Positions 18,544-27,054 of a stretch of 64,000 nucleotides of DNA are shown in pieces. The position numbers were made by a program, and so were the translations under genes. The stretch comes from Microcystis wesenbergii NRERC-220 (GTDB lineage Bacteria > Cyanobacteriota > Cyanobacteriia > Cyanobacteriales > Microcystaceae). The stretch lies in assembly GCF_032027425.1 (NCBI RefSeq), contig NZ_JAVSJA010000001.1, forward strand, positions 2,927,501 through 2,991,500, given 5' to 3'. Each line of letters opens with the position of its first letter. Positions within the stretch are counted from its first letter, which is position 1. A model generated the notes under the pieces. It saw only the letters and a list, made by a program, of their open reading frames with translations. It did not search any database and was not told the origin of the DNA.

Positions 18544-19971
18544 TTAAACTTCGGCACTGAGATGTTCCCCCAGATGAACGGTTTTCACCCATTTTAAACG
18601 TTTAGGACGCAAAGCCATCCGCAGGCTGACACTGGGAATAATAATAAACCAGTGCATCATATAAATCATGCCGCGAATGGTTTGAGCAAGGATGTCTAAA
18701 CCGAGAGCAAAAGTCAATTTTTTACCCGTATTGACTCGGATTAATCCTGTCACCATACCCCAGAGAGAAAGGGAAAGAGCCAAACCAGTTAAAGGAGTTA
18801 AAATCGGAGCTTGATGCTGGGTAATAGTGATTAAAAGATCGGGAATAGCGGCCGCAGGTAAGATATATTGAACGATCAAAAAAGCAATTAAATCAAACTT
18901 TTTCGGCCAAGGCATGGGAGACTTTAAAATTGCTTTCCAATAGTCGAGATAACGCTGAAAACCACCTTCGGCCCAGCGATTGCGCTGATGCCATAAAGCG
19001 ATCGCAGTTGTCACCCCTTCTTCCGCTACTGCGGGAAAATTTAAGACATTAATTTTCCAATTATCGATATGGAGACGAATAGTTAAATCAAGATCGTCGG
19101 TGATCGTTTGTTCATTCCAACCCCCGCAACGATTTAAGGCACTACGACGGACAAATTGACCATTTCCGCGCAATTCTCCGATCCCTCCCACCGCGATCCG
19201 TTGCTGTTGAAAACAGCTATCAAAGATCATTTCTACCGCTTGTCCTTTTGTCCAGAAGTTTTCGGCGGCATTGGCGATCGCTTTTCGCACCTGTACCGCA
19301 CCCACTTCTCGATCGTCGAACATCGGGACGACATGACGCAGTAAATCGGAGGATAATCCCGCATCGGCATCGAATACACCGATAATTTCCCCGTTAGTCA
19401 GGGATAAAACCTGATTCAAGGCGCCGGATTTGCCACCTCCGGCATTAGCAGCACGATGGAGAATTTGTAATTGGGGATATTCTAAAGCAAGGCGATCGAG
19501 AATTGCACCGGTGTTATCGGTACTATAGTCATCGACGATCCAAACTTCTAACTTATCTTGGGGATAGTCTAGATGACAGAGATAATTAACCAGTTTCGTG
19601 ATTACGGTTTCTTCATTTTTGGCCGCTACTAAGAGGGACACCCTAGGTACAGAGGCTAAATCCTTATCCAGTAAGGGAATTGGCGGCGTTTCCGGTTTGG
19701 TGAACAGCAGCCGCAAAGCTTGCCCCGATAGTACGATAGTTAAGGCGATAATTGCCCAATAACCCCAACTAAGCCAATGAAGTCCGATAATTATTGTCCA
19801 GATCGCCATCAGGCTAAAAGCCGCTTTCTGTCTGCGTCCCGATCGGCCTTGAAAAATTTCGCTCCTAAATTCGTCCTCCTCGTCTTCGGGATCGGACCAG
19901 TCAGATAGGAGGGAACCAATCGGGTCTAATTCTTCGTTATCATCCTCTCGCGACCAATAATTTTCTGCCAT
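18544..19971 (-). CDS. mgdA: Beta-monoglucosyldiacylglycerol synthase
   Basis: Transfers glucose from UDP-glucose to diacylglycerol, the first step of galactolipid synthesis in cyanobacterial thylakoids. A 475-residue GT2 enzyme with processive-type motifs: VSLLVAAKNEE, WIVDDYSTDNTG, GGKSGALNQ, FDADAG, TITDDLDLTIRL and the QRNRW box in WHQRNRWAEGG. An acidic N-terminus (EELDPIGSLLSD) precedes two membrane segments, and two more follow the catalytic domain. I recognise the ELRGNGQFVRR and GVTTAIALWHQRNRWAEGG blocks from MgdA; GT2 membership is certain, MgdA identity very likely. Confidence 0.87.
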   Translation of the reverse strand: MAENYWSREDDNEELDPIGSLLSDWSDPEDEEDEFRSEIFQGRSGRRQKAAFSLMAIWTIIIGLHWLSWGYWAIIALTIVLSGQALRLLFTKPETPPIPLLDKDLASVPRVSLLVAAKNEETVITKLVNYLCHLDYPQDKLEVWIVDDYSTDNTGAILDRLALEYPQLQILHRAANAGGGKSGALNQVLSLTNGEIIGVFDADAGLSSDLLRHVVPMFDDREVGAVQVRKAIANAAENFWTKGQAVEMIFDSCFQQQRIAVGGIGELRGNGQFVRRSALNRCGGWNEQTITDDLDLTIRLHIDNWKINVLNFPAVAEEGVTTAIALWHQRNRWAEGGFQRYLDYWKAILKSPMPWPKKFDLIAFLIVQYILPAAAIPDLLITITQHQAPILTPLTGLALSLSLWGMVTGLIRVNTGKKLTFALGLDILAQTIRGMIYMMHWFIIIPSVSLRMALRPKRLKWVKTVHLGEHLSAEV

Positions 19972-20182
19972 AATCGACTCAGGTTAAGTAATTGTTCAAA
20001 TAGAAGCTTATTTCTTGCTTTATCTTACCGAAAATTGTTAAAATTTTTAACAGAATCTTAAGTTTTTTCGGGAAAGAAACCCCAGTTTTTCAGGCTATTG
20101 GTTCCTTTTACCCGATAAATGCGCTTTTTCGGTTAAGATTGCTTTGTTTACATTCGTTGAGAAAATTTAACATTTATCCCCT

Positions 20183-21418
20183 ATGTCAAACCTGCTCCTC
20201 TGTGTCGGACTGATTTGTGGCTCAATTATTTGGGTGGAGATCGTGCGTGATTGCTATCATGCTCTGGCCCACCATTGGCAGCCCCTTTATCGTCTGCACG
20301 TCTGGCATCATCGGGTTTTTCGTCCCGATCTGTCGGTAATGAGCGAGGAAATTTATCGTCGGGCCCACTGGTACAATGATGTACCGGAGGCCTTGGTGAT
20401 GTTGGCTGCCAGTGTTTTACCGGTACTACTGGCCTACTCTTGGGGGTTCGATCGCCCTTGGTTGGGTTGGTTAGGTTCCCTTTATACTTTGGCTTTTCTC
20501 AGTACGGCGATCGGTCGAGGTTTAGGTATCGCTAATCTGGAGGAATTAACCGATTTAACCCATCGTCCGGGGCAATTTGAGAGTTTACCCGCTCAATGGC
20601 GCGTTAATCGTACCTACCACTGGCGACACCATTTTGATAACCAAAAGGCTTATTATTGTGGAACTTTCACCTTTATGGATAAATTGATGGGGACGGCACT
20701 TTCTCTCAAGGGTAAAACGATCGCCATTACTGGGGCGAATGGAACTTTAGGGCGATCGCTGTTAAAGTACCTACAACTGAAGGGAGCCAAGGTGATCGCT
20801 CTCACTTCCGGAGATAATGCGATCGCTATTGAAATTAACGGCGAATCAGTACCTGTCAAAACCGTAAAATGGCAAATCGGTGAAGAAACGCAACTTGAGG
20901 ACCTATTTAAGTCTGTAGATATACTGATTTTAAATCACGGCGTTAATGTCCACGGCCAAAGAACCCCAGAAGCGATCGAATTAGCCTACCAAGTGAATAC
21001 TTTTTCCGTCTGGCGTTTAATGGAATTATTCTTCAAAACTGTCCGCACTAACGAGCAAATTGCCCGCAAGGAAGTCTGGGTGAATACCTCGGAAGCGGAG
21101 GTTAATCCTGCCTTTAGTCCCCTCTATGAACTCAGTAAACGGGCGATCGGTGATATGATTACCCTGCGTCGTTTAGATGCCCCCTGTGTGGTAAGAAAGC
21201 TAATTCTTGGCCCTTTTAAGAGTAATTTAAATCCTGTGGGTATTATGTCCGCCGATTGGGTGGCTAAACAGATTATCAAGGCGGTACAGAGGGATAGCCG
21301 CAATATTATTATTACTATTAATCCCTTGACTTTTATCACCTTTCCAATTAAAGAATTCTCTGTTTCTACCTACTTAAAACTATTTACTCGTTCCCCAAAA
21401 AATCAGGAAAAACCCTAA
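20183..21418 (+). CDS. Bifunctional desaturase/hydroxylase-like and short-chain dehydrogenase fusion
   Basis: 411 residues in two parts. Residues 1 to about 170 are membrane-associated with His clusters of the fatty-acid-hydroxylase/sterol-desaturase type (ALAHHWQPLYRLHVWHHRVF, THRP, YHWRHHFDNQ), which would bind a di-iron centre. From about 175 a short-chain dehydrogenase follows: GKTIAITGANGTLGRSLL (NAD(P)-binding), LILNHGVNVHG (NNAG-like) and YELSKRAIGD (YxxxK). Proteins of this architecture occur in other cyanobacteria under this name; the substrate is not known to me. It is transcribed away from mgdA across a 211-bp divergent spacer. Confidence 0.8.
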   Translation: MSNLLLCVGLICGSIIWVEIVRDCYHALAHHWQPLYRLHVWHHRVFRPDLSVMSEEIYRRAHWYNDVPEALVMLAASVLPVLLAYSWGFDRPWLGWLGSLYTLAFLSTAIGRGLGIANLEELTDLTHRPGQFESLPAQWRVNRTYHWRHHFDNQKAYYCGTFTFMDKLMGTALSLKGKTIAITGANGTLGRSLLKYLQLKGAKVIALTSGDNAIAIEINGESVPVKTVKWQIGEETQLEDLFKSVDILILNHGVNVHGQRTPEAIELAYQVNTFSVWRLMELFFKTVRTNEQIARKEVWVNTSEAEVNPAFSPLYELSKRAIGDMITLRRLDAPCVVRKLILGPFKSNLNPVGIMSADWVAKQIIKAVQRDSRNIIITINPLTFITFPIKEFSVSTYLKLFTRSPKNQEKP

Positions 21419-21453
21419 CTAGGGTTTGCGGCAAAAAGTTTGTTGGTGGGGGT

Positions 21454-21631
21454 AGGGTGTGGGGTGTGGGGTGTGGGGTGTAGGGTTTTACCCATTTTCA
21501 GGGGGTTAATTACCTAAAATTCAGGGAAAAAGTCCAGAGATTTTCCTCCCAATCACTCCAATCGCTGGCACTTTTTGATTTCAAAAAAGTCTAAAAGTGT
21601 TACCCAACAAGGTTTTCAGATTTATTCAGCA
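21454..21631. repeat. Dispersed repeat copy 1, with gtgtgggg tandem head
   Basis: Starts with about four 8-bp units of gtgtgggg, then ~150 bp that recurs in the same orientation at 43454-43610 (shared cagggaaaaagt, ggcactttttgat.tcaaaaaag, caacaaggttttcaga, tttattc.gca). Each copy directly follows a plus-strand stop codon region. Non-coding. Confidence 0.75.
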
Positions 21632-21649
21632 ATCCCTAACTATTTATCC

Positions 21650-22594
21650 TTAATCGGGGATCAGGACTATTTTTCCGCGCACTCTTTCCGATTCACTATA
21701 ATTATGAGCTTCTACCACCTGGGAAAAAGTATAGGTGCGATCGATTCTAACAGTTAATTTTCCCGATTCGATCGCTTCTTTGAGAAATTGCCAGTCGGAC
21801 GCTTGTGCTTGAGCAAAAAATATCAGTTTCCCTTTTTGGGGCAACCAAGCACCGAGATAATTTAAGAGGATAATTCCGGGATTTGGGAGGGTGGTTATAT
21901 AGCTCCCTTGGGGTTTTAAAAGCTGACGACAGTGCCAAAAAGAAGACTTAGCCACAGCATCGAAGATTATATCATATTTCTGCTCAGTTTTTCTCCAATC
22001 TTCTTGGGTATAATCGATAACTTTATCTGCTCCTAAAGAGGTGACATAATCGATATTTTTACTACTACAAACTCCATCTACTTGTGCGGAGAAAATTTTC
22101 CCTATCTGCACGGCAAAGCTACCCACTCCTCCCGATGCACCATTAACTAAAATCCGATTTCCTGCTTGAATATTGCCAAAATCGCGCAAGACTTGCAAAG
22201 CGGTAGAAGCGGCTAAAGGAGTGGCGGCAGCTTCAATAAAGCTCTGATTATGCGGTTTTTTAACTAATAGGGAAGCGGGAATAATCGCATATTCAGCATA
22301 GGTTCTACCGGGTAATTGATTGAGAAAACCAAAAACCTCATCTCCGATCTGGAATTGTTCCACCTGACTACCTTTTTCAACGATAATTCCCCCATAATCA
22401 AAACCTAATTGCAGGGGAAATTTATTACCTGTGGCTATTTTGAGCATTCCCCGACGAATCTTCCAATCAATCGGATTAATCCCCGCTGCCATAATCTTAA
22501 TTAAGACTTCTTTCCCTTGGGGAATTGGCTTTTCTATTTCGGTGTATTGGAGAACATTACTATCGCCATAGCGATTAATGATAATAGCTTTCAT
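21650..22594 (-). CDS. NAD(P)-dependent alcohol dehydrogenase / quinone oxidoreductase (MDR, zinc-independent)
   Basis: 314 residues from ATG 22594 (MKAIIINRYGDSNVLQYTE). The frame is open 22 codons further but without support. Medium-chain reductase signatures: IMAAGINPIDWKIRRG, FPLQLGFDYGGIIVEKGSQVEQFQIGDEVFG, and the Rossmann motif ILVNGASGGVGSFAVQIGKI. The structural-zinc cysteines are absent, as in quinone oxidoreductases. Substrate unknown. It starts 2 bp after the stop of the upstream membrane-protein gene, so the two form an operon. Confidence 0.85.
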   Translation of the reverse strand: MKAIIINRYGDSNVLQYTEIEKPIPQGKEVLIKIMAAGINPIDWKIRRGMLKIATGNKFPLQLGFDYGGIIVEKGSQVEQFQIGDEVFGFLNQLPGRTYAEYAIIPASLLVKKPHNQSFIEAAATPLAASTALQVLRDFGNIQAGNRILVNGASGGVGSFAVQIGKIFSAQVDGVCSSKNIDYVTSLGADKVIDYTQEDWRKTEQKYDIIFDAVAKSSFWHCRQLLKPQGSYITTLPNPGIILLNYLGAWLPQKGKLIFFAQAQASDWQFLKEAIESGKLTVRIDRTYTFSQVVEAHNYSESERVRGKIVLIPD

Positions 22595-22596
22595 AA

Positions 22597-22983
22597 TTAA
22601 GAAAAAAGTTGATAAAATAGTAAGGGAGCAAAAGTAATGATCAAGAGAACAAAAATCCAAACTCGTCCCGCTAAAAGATTATAATCTTGACCTAATCTTG
22701 ACCAAGAGTGACCGGCGATAAAATGACCGAACAAAAATTCAAAACCCACTGTTAATAGTAACCAAATTAAACCGATAGTAATTGCTTGACCGGAGGATTC
22801 TAGACCCCAAAAATAGACAAGAGTGCCAATATAAAGACTAAAAAAGAGGATTCCTGTCAGGGTAGAAATTTGATGAGCGCGTAGTTCATCGAGATATTTT
22901 CCGTAGGTGGTTTCTCGGAGGATACCGTTACTAATTCCTATTACGATCATCGGGAGCCATAGGACAATGTAGCGACTAATCAT
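22597..22983 (-). CDS. Small four-helix membrane protein, unknown function
   Basis: 128 residues, four predicted membrane helices with RETTYGKYLDELRAHQIST in the first loop. I do not recognise the family. It is the first gene of a two-gene unit with the quinone oxidoreductase (2-bp spacing). Confidence 0.6.
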   Translation of the reverse strand: MISRYIVLWLPMIVIGISNGILRETTYGKYLDELRAHQISTLTGILFFSLYIGTLVYFWGLESSGQAITIGLIWLLLTVGFEFLFGHFIAGHSWSRLGQDYNLLAGRVWIFVLLIITFAPLLFYQLFS

Positions 22984-23068
22984 AAGTTGTTGGTTTAGAA
23001 CTCGCTCTAATTGGATTATAGCTATATTTGGCTGATAACTTGAGATATTTTGGTAAAAATTAAGATTG

Positions 23069-23800
23069 TTACTTGCCTAAATTTTCAGCCAGATAATCAA
23101 CTAGCTTTTTCACTGTTGTAAATTCTTGGCATTTTTCGTCTGAAAGTTCTAGATCAAATTCTTCTTCTAAAGTCATGATTAATTCAAGTGTATCAAGTTC
23201 ATCTCCTCCCCAATTTGATAATAAGTCAGACCAACTATTCCGGACAAAAGAACTACAAGAACTATAAGAACTATAAGAACTATAAGAACTATAAGAACTA
23301 TAACTACCGACGTTTTCCTTAGATTTTAAATAAAATAGTTCATCATCAATATGTATCTCAGACTTTTCCACATCTAATTGATCACTAATTATCTCTTGAA
23401 CTTTGATAAAAATTGCCAGTTTTCGTTCATTGTCTTGTGACGTTATTTTCTCGGTATCATCATTTTTTTTATCGTTAATAACAGCATTAGCTTTTTGTTC
23501 TGCTATTTTAATAGCTTTCTCTTCATCGATTCTCCTTGATTCCAATAGACTGGATTGACTGAAAAATAACTGATATCTCATAACTTCAATTCTAGAATTA
23601 ATTAAGTTTCGTATTATATGAAATTCTACTTTATGACCACTTTCCTTGTAAATTTTTGTGGCTAAATCCCAAACAATCTGATCGCGGTTTGCCTCTAGCT
23701 GATTTAATTTTTCTTCACTCAGAGATACCATATCATCTAAATACTGATTGATCATCATTGCCAGAATTTGCATCTCATAATTTTTGCTGTCTTCATTCAT
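23069..23800 (-). CDS. Acyl-carrier-protein-like protein lacking the phosphopantetheine serine, with Ser/Tyr repeat insertion
   Basis: 243 residues from ATG 23800, which has a good upstream aggatc-type RBS; the longer frame runs into a MITE copy. Residues 1-125 are charged and helical, with no family I recognise. From about 130 the protein aligns with acyl carrier proteins: FIKVQEIISDQLDVEKSEIHIDDEL, then SNWGGDELDTLELIMTLEEEFDLEL, then FTTVKKLVDYLAENL. In true ACPs the centre reads (D)SL with Ser carrying 4'-phosphopantetheine; here it is DEL (Glu near residue 201), so the domain cannot be modified in the usual way. The loop before it contains a low-complexity insert of Ser/Tyr triplets (SYSSYSSYS...) encoded by 9-bp repeats. 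A structural or regulatory role is inference. Confidence 0.65.
   Translation of the reverse strand: MNEDSKNYEMQILAMMINQYLDDMVSLSEEKLNQLEANRDQIVWDLATKIYKESGHKVEFHIIRNLINSRIEVMRYQLFFSQSSLLESRRIDEEKAIKIAEQKANAVINDKKNDDTEKITSQDNERKLAIFIKVQEIISDQLDVEKSEIHIDDELFYLKSKENVGSYSSYSSYSSYSSYSSCSSFVRNSWSDLLSNWGGDELDTLELIMTLEEEFDLELSDEKCQEFTTVKKLVDYLAENLGK
23249..23304. repeat. 9-bp in-frame tandem repeat inside the ACP-like gene
   Basis: About six units of agaactata (one variant agaactaca). On the minus strand they encode repeated Ser-Tyr-Ser/Ser-Ser-Tyr triplets. The unit is a multiple of three, so copy-number changes would lengthen or shorten the insert without shifting the frame. Confidence 0.9.
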
Positions 23801-23874
23801 TTGATTAGATCCTCTGCTGCAAAAAATCTCAACCGTATTATATCTCAAGATAAATACTTTTCTAAAAAATCTAG

Positions 23875-24110
23875 GGGTGCATCTCACATTTGCAGAAATA
23901 CCGACAATCAGCAATTATCAGTGACTCTTAGATGATTACATACATATCAGCATCTGTCTGTAAGCATCCCACCGAAAAGCTAATGCGCTCCGGGGTTTGG
24001 GTAGGGTTGATTCATGAATCAACCCTACCTTGAATCAACCCTACCTTGAATCAACCCTACCTTGAATCAACCCTACCTTGAATCAACCCTACCTTGAATC
24101 AACCCTAGGG
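23875..24110. repeat. Inverted partial copy of the 17209 MITE, with 16-bp tandem expansion
   Basis: Begins gggtgcatctca (23875-23886). 23875-24030 is the reverse complement of 17258-17414, with scattered mismatches. It continues into six tandem 16-bp units of tgaatcaaccctacct (24015-24110, last unit altered). The distal TIR found at 17209 is not present. The remaining spacer to the usp gene (24111-24320) shows nothing else I can support. Confidence 0.8.
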
Positions 24111-24320
24111 TATCGTCTCGGAGTCTCCCCAAATTGTTAATTTTTTTGCTAATTCAGCTACATTATCCGAAAAATGTCACACTAGAGGTAGAGGAGCGTC
24201 AACTATCAATCATCAGCTTTCAGCAATTTTTGGCTATTTCCCCAGGGTATTGCTGGCAGCCGGTGGGAAAAAAGATTAACTTCAACCCTGACTTTATCTG
24301 CTATCGAGGAGGTTAATTCT

Positions 24321-24851
24321 ATGAATAATACGGAAACACTCTCAGTCGATCGGGATACCAACAAACTCTATAATAAAATTCTCGTGGCTGTGGATTATCA
24401 AGATGTCACTCCAGAGGTATTGAATACGGCTATTCTCTTAGCGAAAACCTACGCTAGTGAGTTGCGAATTGTTTATAGTCTGTCTCAACCTTTGACTCCC
24501 TACACGGAAACTTTTATTTACGGTAATCTGATCGGTTATGGTGGCGGTTATCCCCCCGATATGATCGCCTTAGAACAACAAATCACGGAAGAAATGCAAG
24601 CGGAATTACAAGCTTGGTTAAACGGTTTAGTCGATCGAGCTAAGGAAGATAATATCACGGCTCGGGCTGATTATTATATCGGTGATCCGGGGCAGAAAAT
24701 TTGTCAAGTTGCCCAGCAAGAGGGGATAGATTTAATTATTGTTGGTCGTCACGGTCGATCGGGTTTATCTGAGTTAATCTTAGGTAGTGTCAGCAATTAT
24801 GTGGTACATCATGCTCCCTGTTCAGTTTTGGTAGTACACATCACTCATTAA
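24321..24851 (+). CDS. Universal stress protein (UspA family)
   Basis: A 176-residue single-domain Usp. The N-terminus KILVAVDYQDVTPEVL and the C-terminal ATP-binding loop IIVGRHGRSGLSELILGSVSNYVVHHAPCSVLVVH (GxxGxxG-9x-G(S)) are textbook. A strong RBS gaggagg lies at 24306-24312, 8 bp before the ATG. The last 11 bases overlap the convergent comEC gene. The usual role is nucleotide-binding stress adaptation; the exact trigger is unknown. Confidence 0.93.
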   Translation: MNNTETLSVDRDTNKLYNKILVAVDYQDVTPEVLNTAILLAKTYASELRIVYSLSQPLTPYTETFIYGNLIGYGGGYPPDMIALEQQITEEMQAELQAWLNGLVDRAKEDNITARADYYIGDPGQKICQVAQQEGIDLIIVGRHGRSGLSELILGSVSNYVVHHAPCSVLVVHITH

Positions 24852-27000
24852 TTAGAAAGGGTTGAAATCCATTTTTTGCTGTCCATTGAATCGCTCCATC
24901 TCTCCCGGTCCAGTAAGTCTTAATACCGGCCTTTCTCAGTTGATTTCTGGCATTACGGGAGAGATTGGTGGTGACAGCGATTGCTGTTTGTGGTCGAATT
25001 GACTCTAACCATTGTTTATCTAGATTGCTTCCCTGCCATAATAACACTAGGGGGCTGACTTCTTGGGATAAATTAACGGAAATTTTCGGGTTGATAATCC
25101 ATAGCCAGGATTGATTTTTTACCTGAAATTTAAATAAATTTTTCTCGATCAATTGTCCGGTAATTTCGCCGAGATTAAAATTTTCTAACTGGGATAAATT
25201 AAGAGTTTTTTTGATCGGTATGCTCTCACTGATATTTGAGAATTGCGCCGGATTATTGACAGTTATTGCCCCTTGTATTTGATTAATTCCCTCCTGTCGC
25301 AAAAAGGGTAAAACTGTATAACGTGCTGTTGCGGGTTCTTCCCCATTAATTAACAGAGTATTTCCTCGATTTTGAATAATTATTACTGGTTGCGATTTGG
25401 TGGCTAAAACTGTCACCTGAGTTAAAGTTAAATGCTGATAAATAATCGGTATTAAAATTACAGCGAGTATAAATAAACCGATTAAATGCCAACGTTGACG
25501 AAACCAGAGATTAAAGCAGATTAAGGTAAGGCAAATATAAATAATTAACATCACTCCTAAAGATAATTTACCTGTGGAGTAGGTACTAAAAGGAAGCAGA
25601 CTAAAAAAGTTGGTAATTTGCAGTAATAACTCTAGAGGGTAATAGAGAATACTAGCGCTGATACTGCCCAAAGGGGGATAAATTAAACCTAAAAAGGCAG
25701 TAAAAACTCCTCCTAAACTAATTAGGGTAACTAGGGGAGTTGTGATAATATTAATGGGGATATTATAAAGAGCGATCGAGTTAAACGTAAACATTAATAA
25801 AGGCATAGTCCAGAGAGTAGCAGCTAGACTAATAGCTATAGGTTCAGCGATTAAATTAGGGAAATAGTCAATTTTATTTTTCAGTAAAGGAACGGTAATA
25901 ATTAATCCCAAAGTCGCTAAAAAACTTAACTGAAATCCTAAATCCCAAATCCAGAGAGGCTGCCATAATAATAGAATAGTAGCCGCTAGTAACAGGGAAC
26001 CTAAACTATTAACTTGTCGATTATAAAGCAGACCGATTAATGCACCAATTCCCATCAAAATCGCCCGCAGGACTGAAGGTTGTAACCCTGTTAAGGTGCC
26101 GTAAATTATTAAGATAGTAAGGGCAATAATAAACTGTTTTTTAGGGGATAAATTGCGAGTAATAGTTAAAACAAATCCCAACAAAATAGCCACATGAAAG
26201 CCAGAAGCTGCTAAAATGTGAGCTAATCCAGTTTTAATAAATAAATCGGTGATTTTTGCTGGCAAATTAACCGCTTGTCGTCCGAGGGTAATCGAACTTA
26301 ATAAAGTCCCTTTTTCTTGGCCTAGTCCTTGAATTTGTGCCTCAACAATGCGCTGACGAATCTGCCAAACTCCCCAAGTCGGTGACTTTTTATCGATAAT
26401 TATTTCCCCTTTTAAACCAGCAAAAGCACCCTGATGCGCTAGATAATTAGCAAAGTCAAAAGCATTGGGATTATTGGCACGACGGGGACGATAAAGTAAT
26501 CCTTTAACTGTTATTTCTTGTCTGGGATAAACCTGATTTTCTGCTAGATTTGGTAGAGTAACGTAGAGTTTACCTGTGGATTTTTCTGTCGGTAAATTCT
26601 TGAGGCTAAATTCTTTTACTTCTAACCAAAATTGTAAATTTTCTCGGCGATTGAGACGGATTTCTGATATAATATTCCCCGTGATTTTAATAGAGTTAAC
26701 TACATTATTTTTTAAAAGATGACTGATATCGTTTGCGCTGGGGTAAGGAGTGCGAATTTCTAGATAAACAACGGCAAATATAGCTATTAATCCCGCTATC
26801 AGCCAAGTTTTTTTCGGGGGACTTTGCCACCAAAAACGACGGATAAAAATTGTGGTTAACAGGGTAATTAAACCAAGAATAACAATTCTAATTACCACTT
26901 CTTGCCACCGGTTTAACTGCGGACTAAAATCTACCAGACCTGTAGATAACAATCCCAAAATATAGGCTAAACCAAGAATAACGCTATTAGGGCGATTCAT
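24841..27000 (-). CDS. comEC: ComEC/Rec2 DNA-uptake channel, C-terminal domain lacking metal motif
   Basis: Inner-membrane channel for single-stranded DNA in natural transformation, 719 residues. The order is two N-terminal helices, an OB-like DUF4131 region (SIKITGNIISEIRL), and then the competence domain with GLAHILAASGFHVAILLGFVL and about eight helices. The C-terminal part has the fold context of the beta-lactamase-like domain (VLPFLRQEGINQIQGAITVNNPAQFS), but the HxHxDH metal-binding motif expected where NNPAQFS stands is absent. Any nuclease role of that domain is therefore probably lost. Single gene, convergent with usp. Confidence 0.9.
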   Translation of the reverse strand: MNRPNSVILGLAYILGLLSTGLVDFSPQLNRWQEVVIRIVILGLITLLTTIFIRRFWWQSPPKKTWLIAGLIAIFAVVYLEIRTPYPSANDISHLLKNNVVNSIKITGNIISEIRLNRRENLQFWLEVKEFSLKNLPTEKSTGKLYVTLPNLAENQVYPRQEITVKGLLYRPRRANNPNAFDFANYLAHQGAFAGLKGEIIIDKKSPTWGVWQIRQRIVEAQIQGLGQEKGTLLSSITLGRQAVNLPAKITDLFIKTGLAHILAASGFHVAILLGFVLTITRNLSPKKQFIIALTILIIYGTLTGLQPSVLRAILMGIGALIGLLYNRQVNSLGSLLLAATILLLWQPLWIWDLGFQLSFLATLGLIITVPLLKNKIDYFPNLIAEPIAISLAATLWTMPLLMFTFNSIALYNIPINIITTPLVTLISLGGVFTAFLGLIYPPLGSISASILYYPLELLLQITNFFSLLPFSTYSTGKLSLGVMLIIYICLTLICFNLWFRQRWHLIGLFILAVILIPIIYQHLTLTQVTVLATKSQPVIIIQNRGNTLLINGEEPATARYTVLPFLRQEGINQIQGAITVNNPAQFSNISESIPIKKTLNLSQLENFNLGEITGQLIEKNLFKFQVKNQSWLWIINPKISVNLSQEVSPLVLLWQGSNLDKQWLESIRPQTAIAVTTNLSRNARNQLRKAGIKTYWTGRDGAIQWTAKNGFQPFLINE

Positions 27001-27054
27001 AGAAATTTTTGTTAAAGAATTTCAGAATTAGCGGGCATTATTTTTACATAAGTA

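Noticed and set aside
24015-24110. Regular 16-bp tandem array as a CRISPR array
   Set aside because: Units abut with no spacers and are too short; it is a tandem expansion of a MITE end. No cas genes are present.
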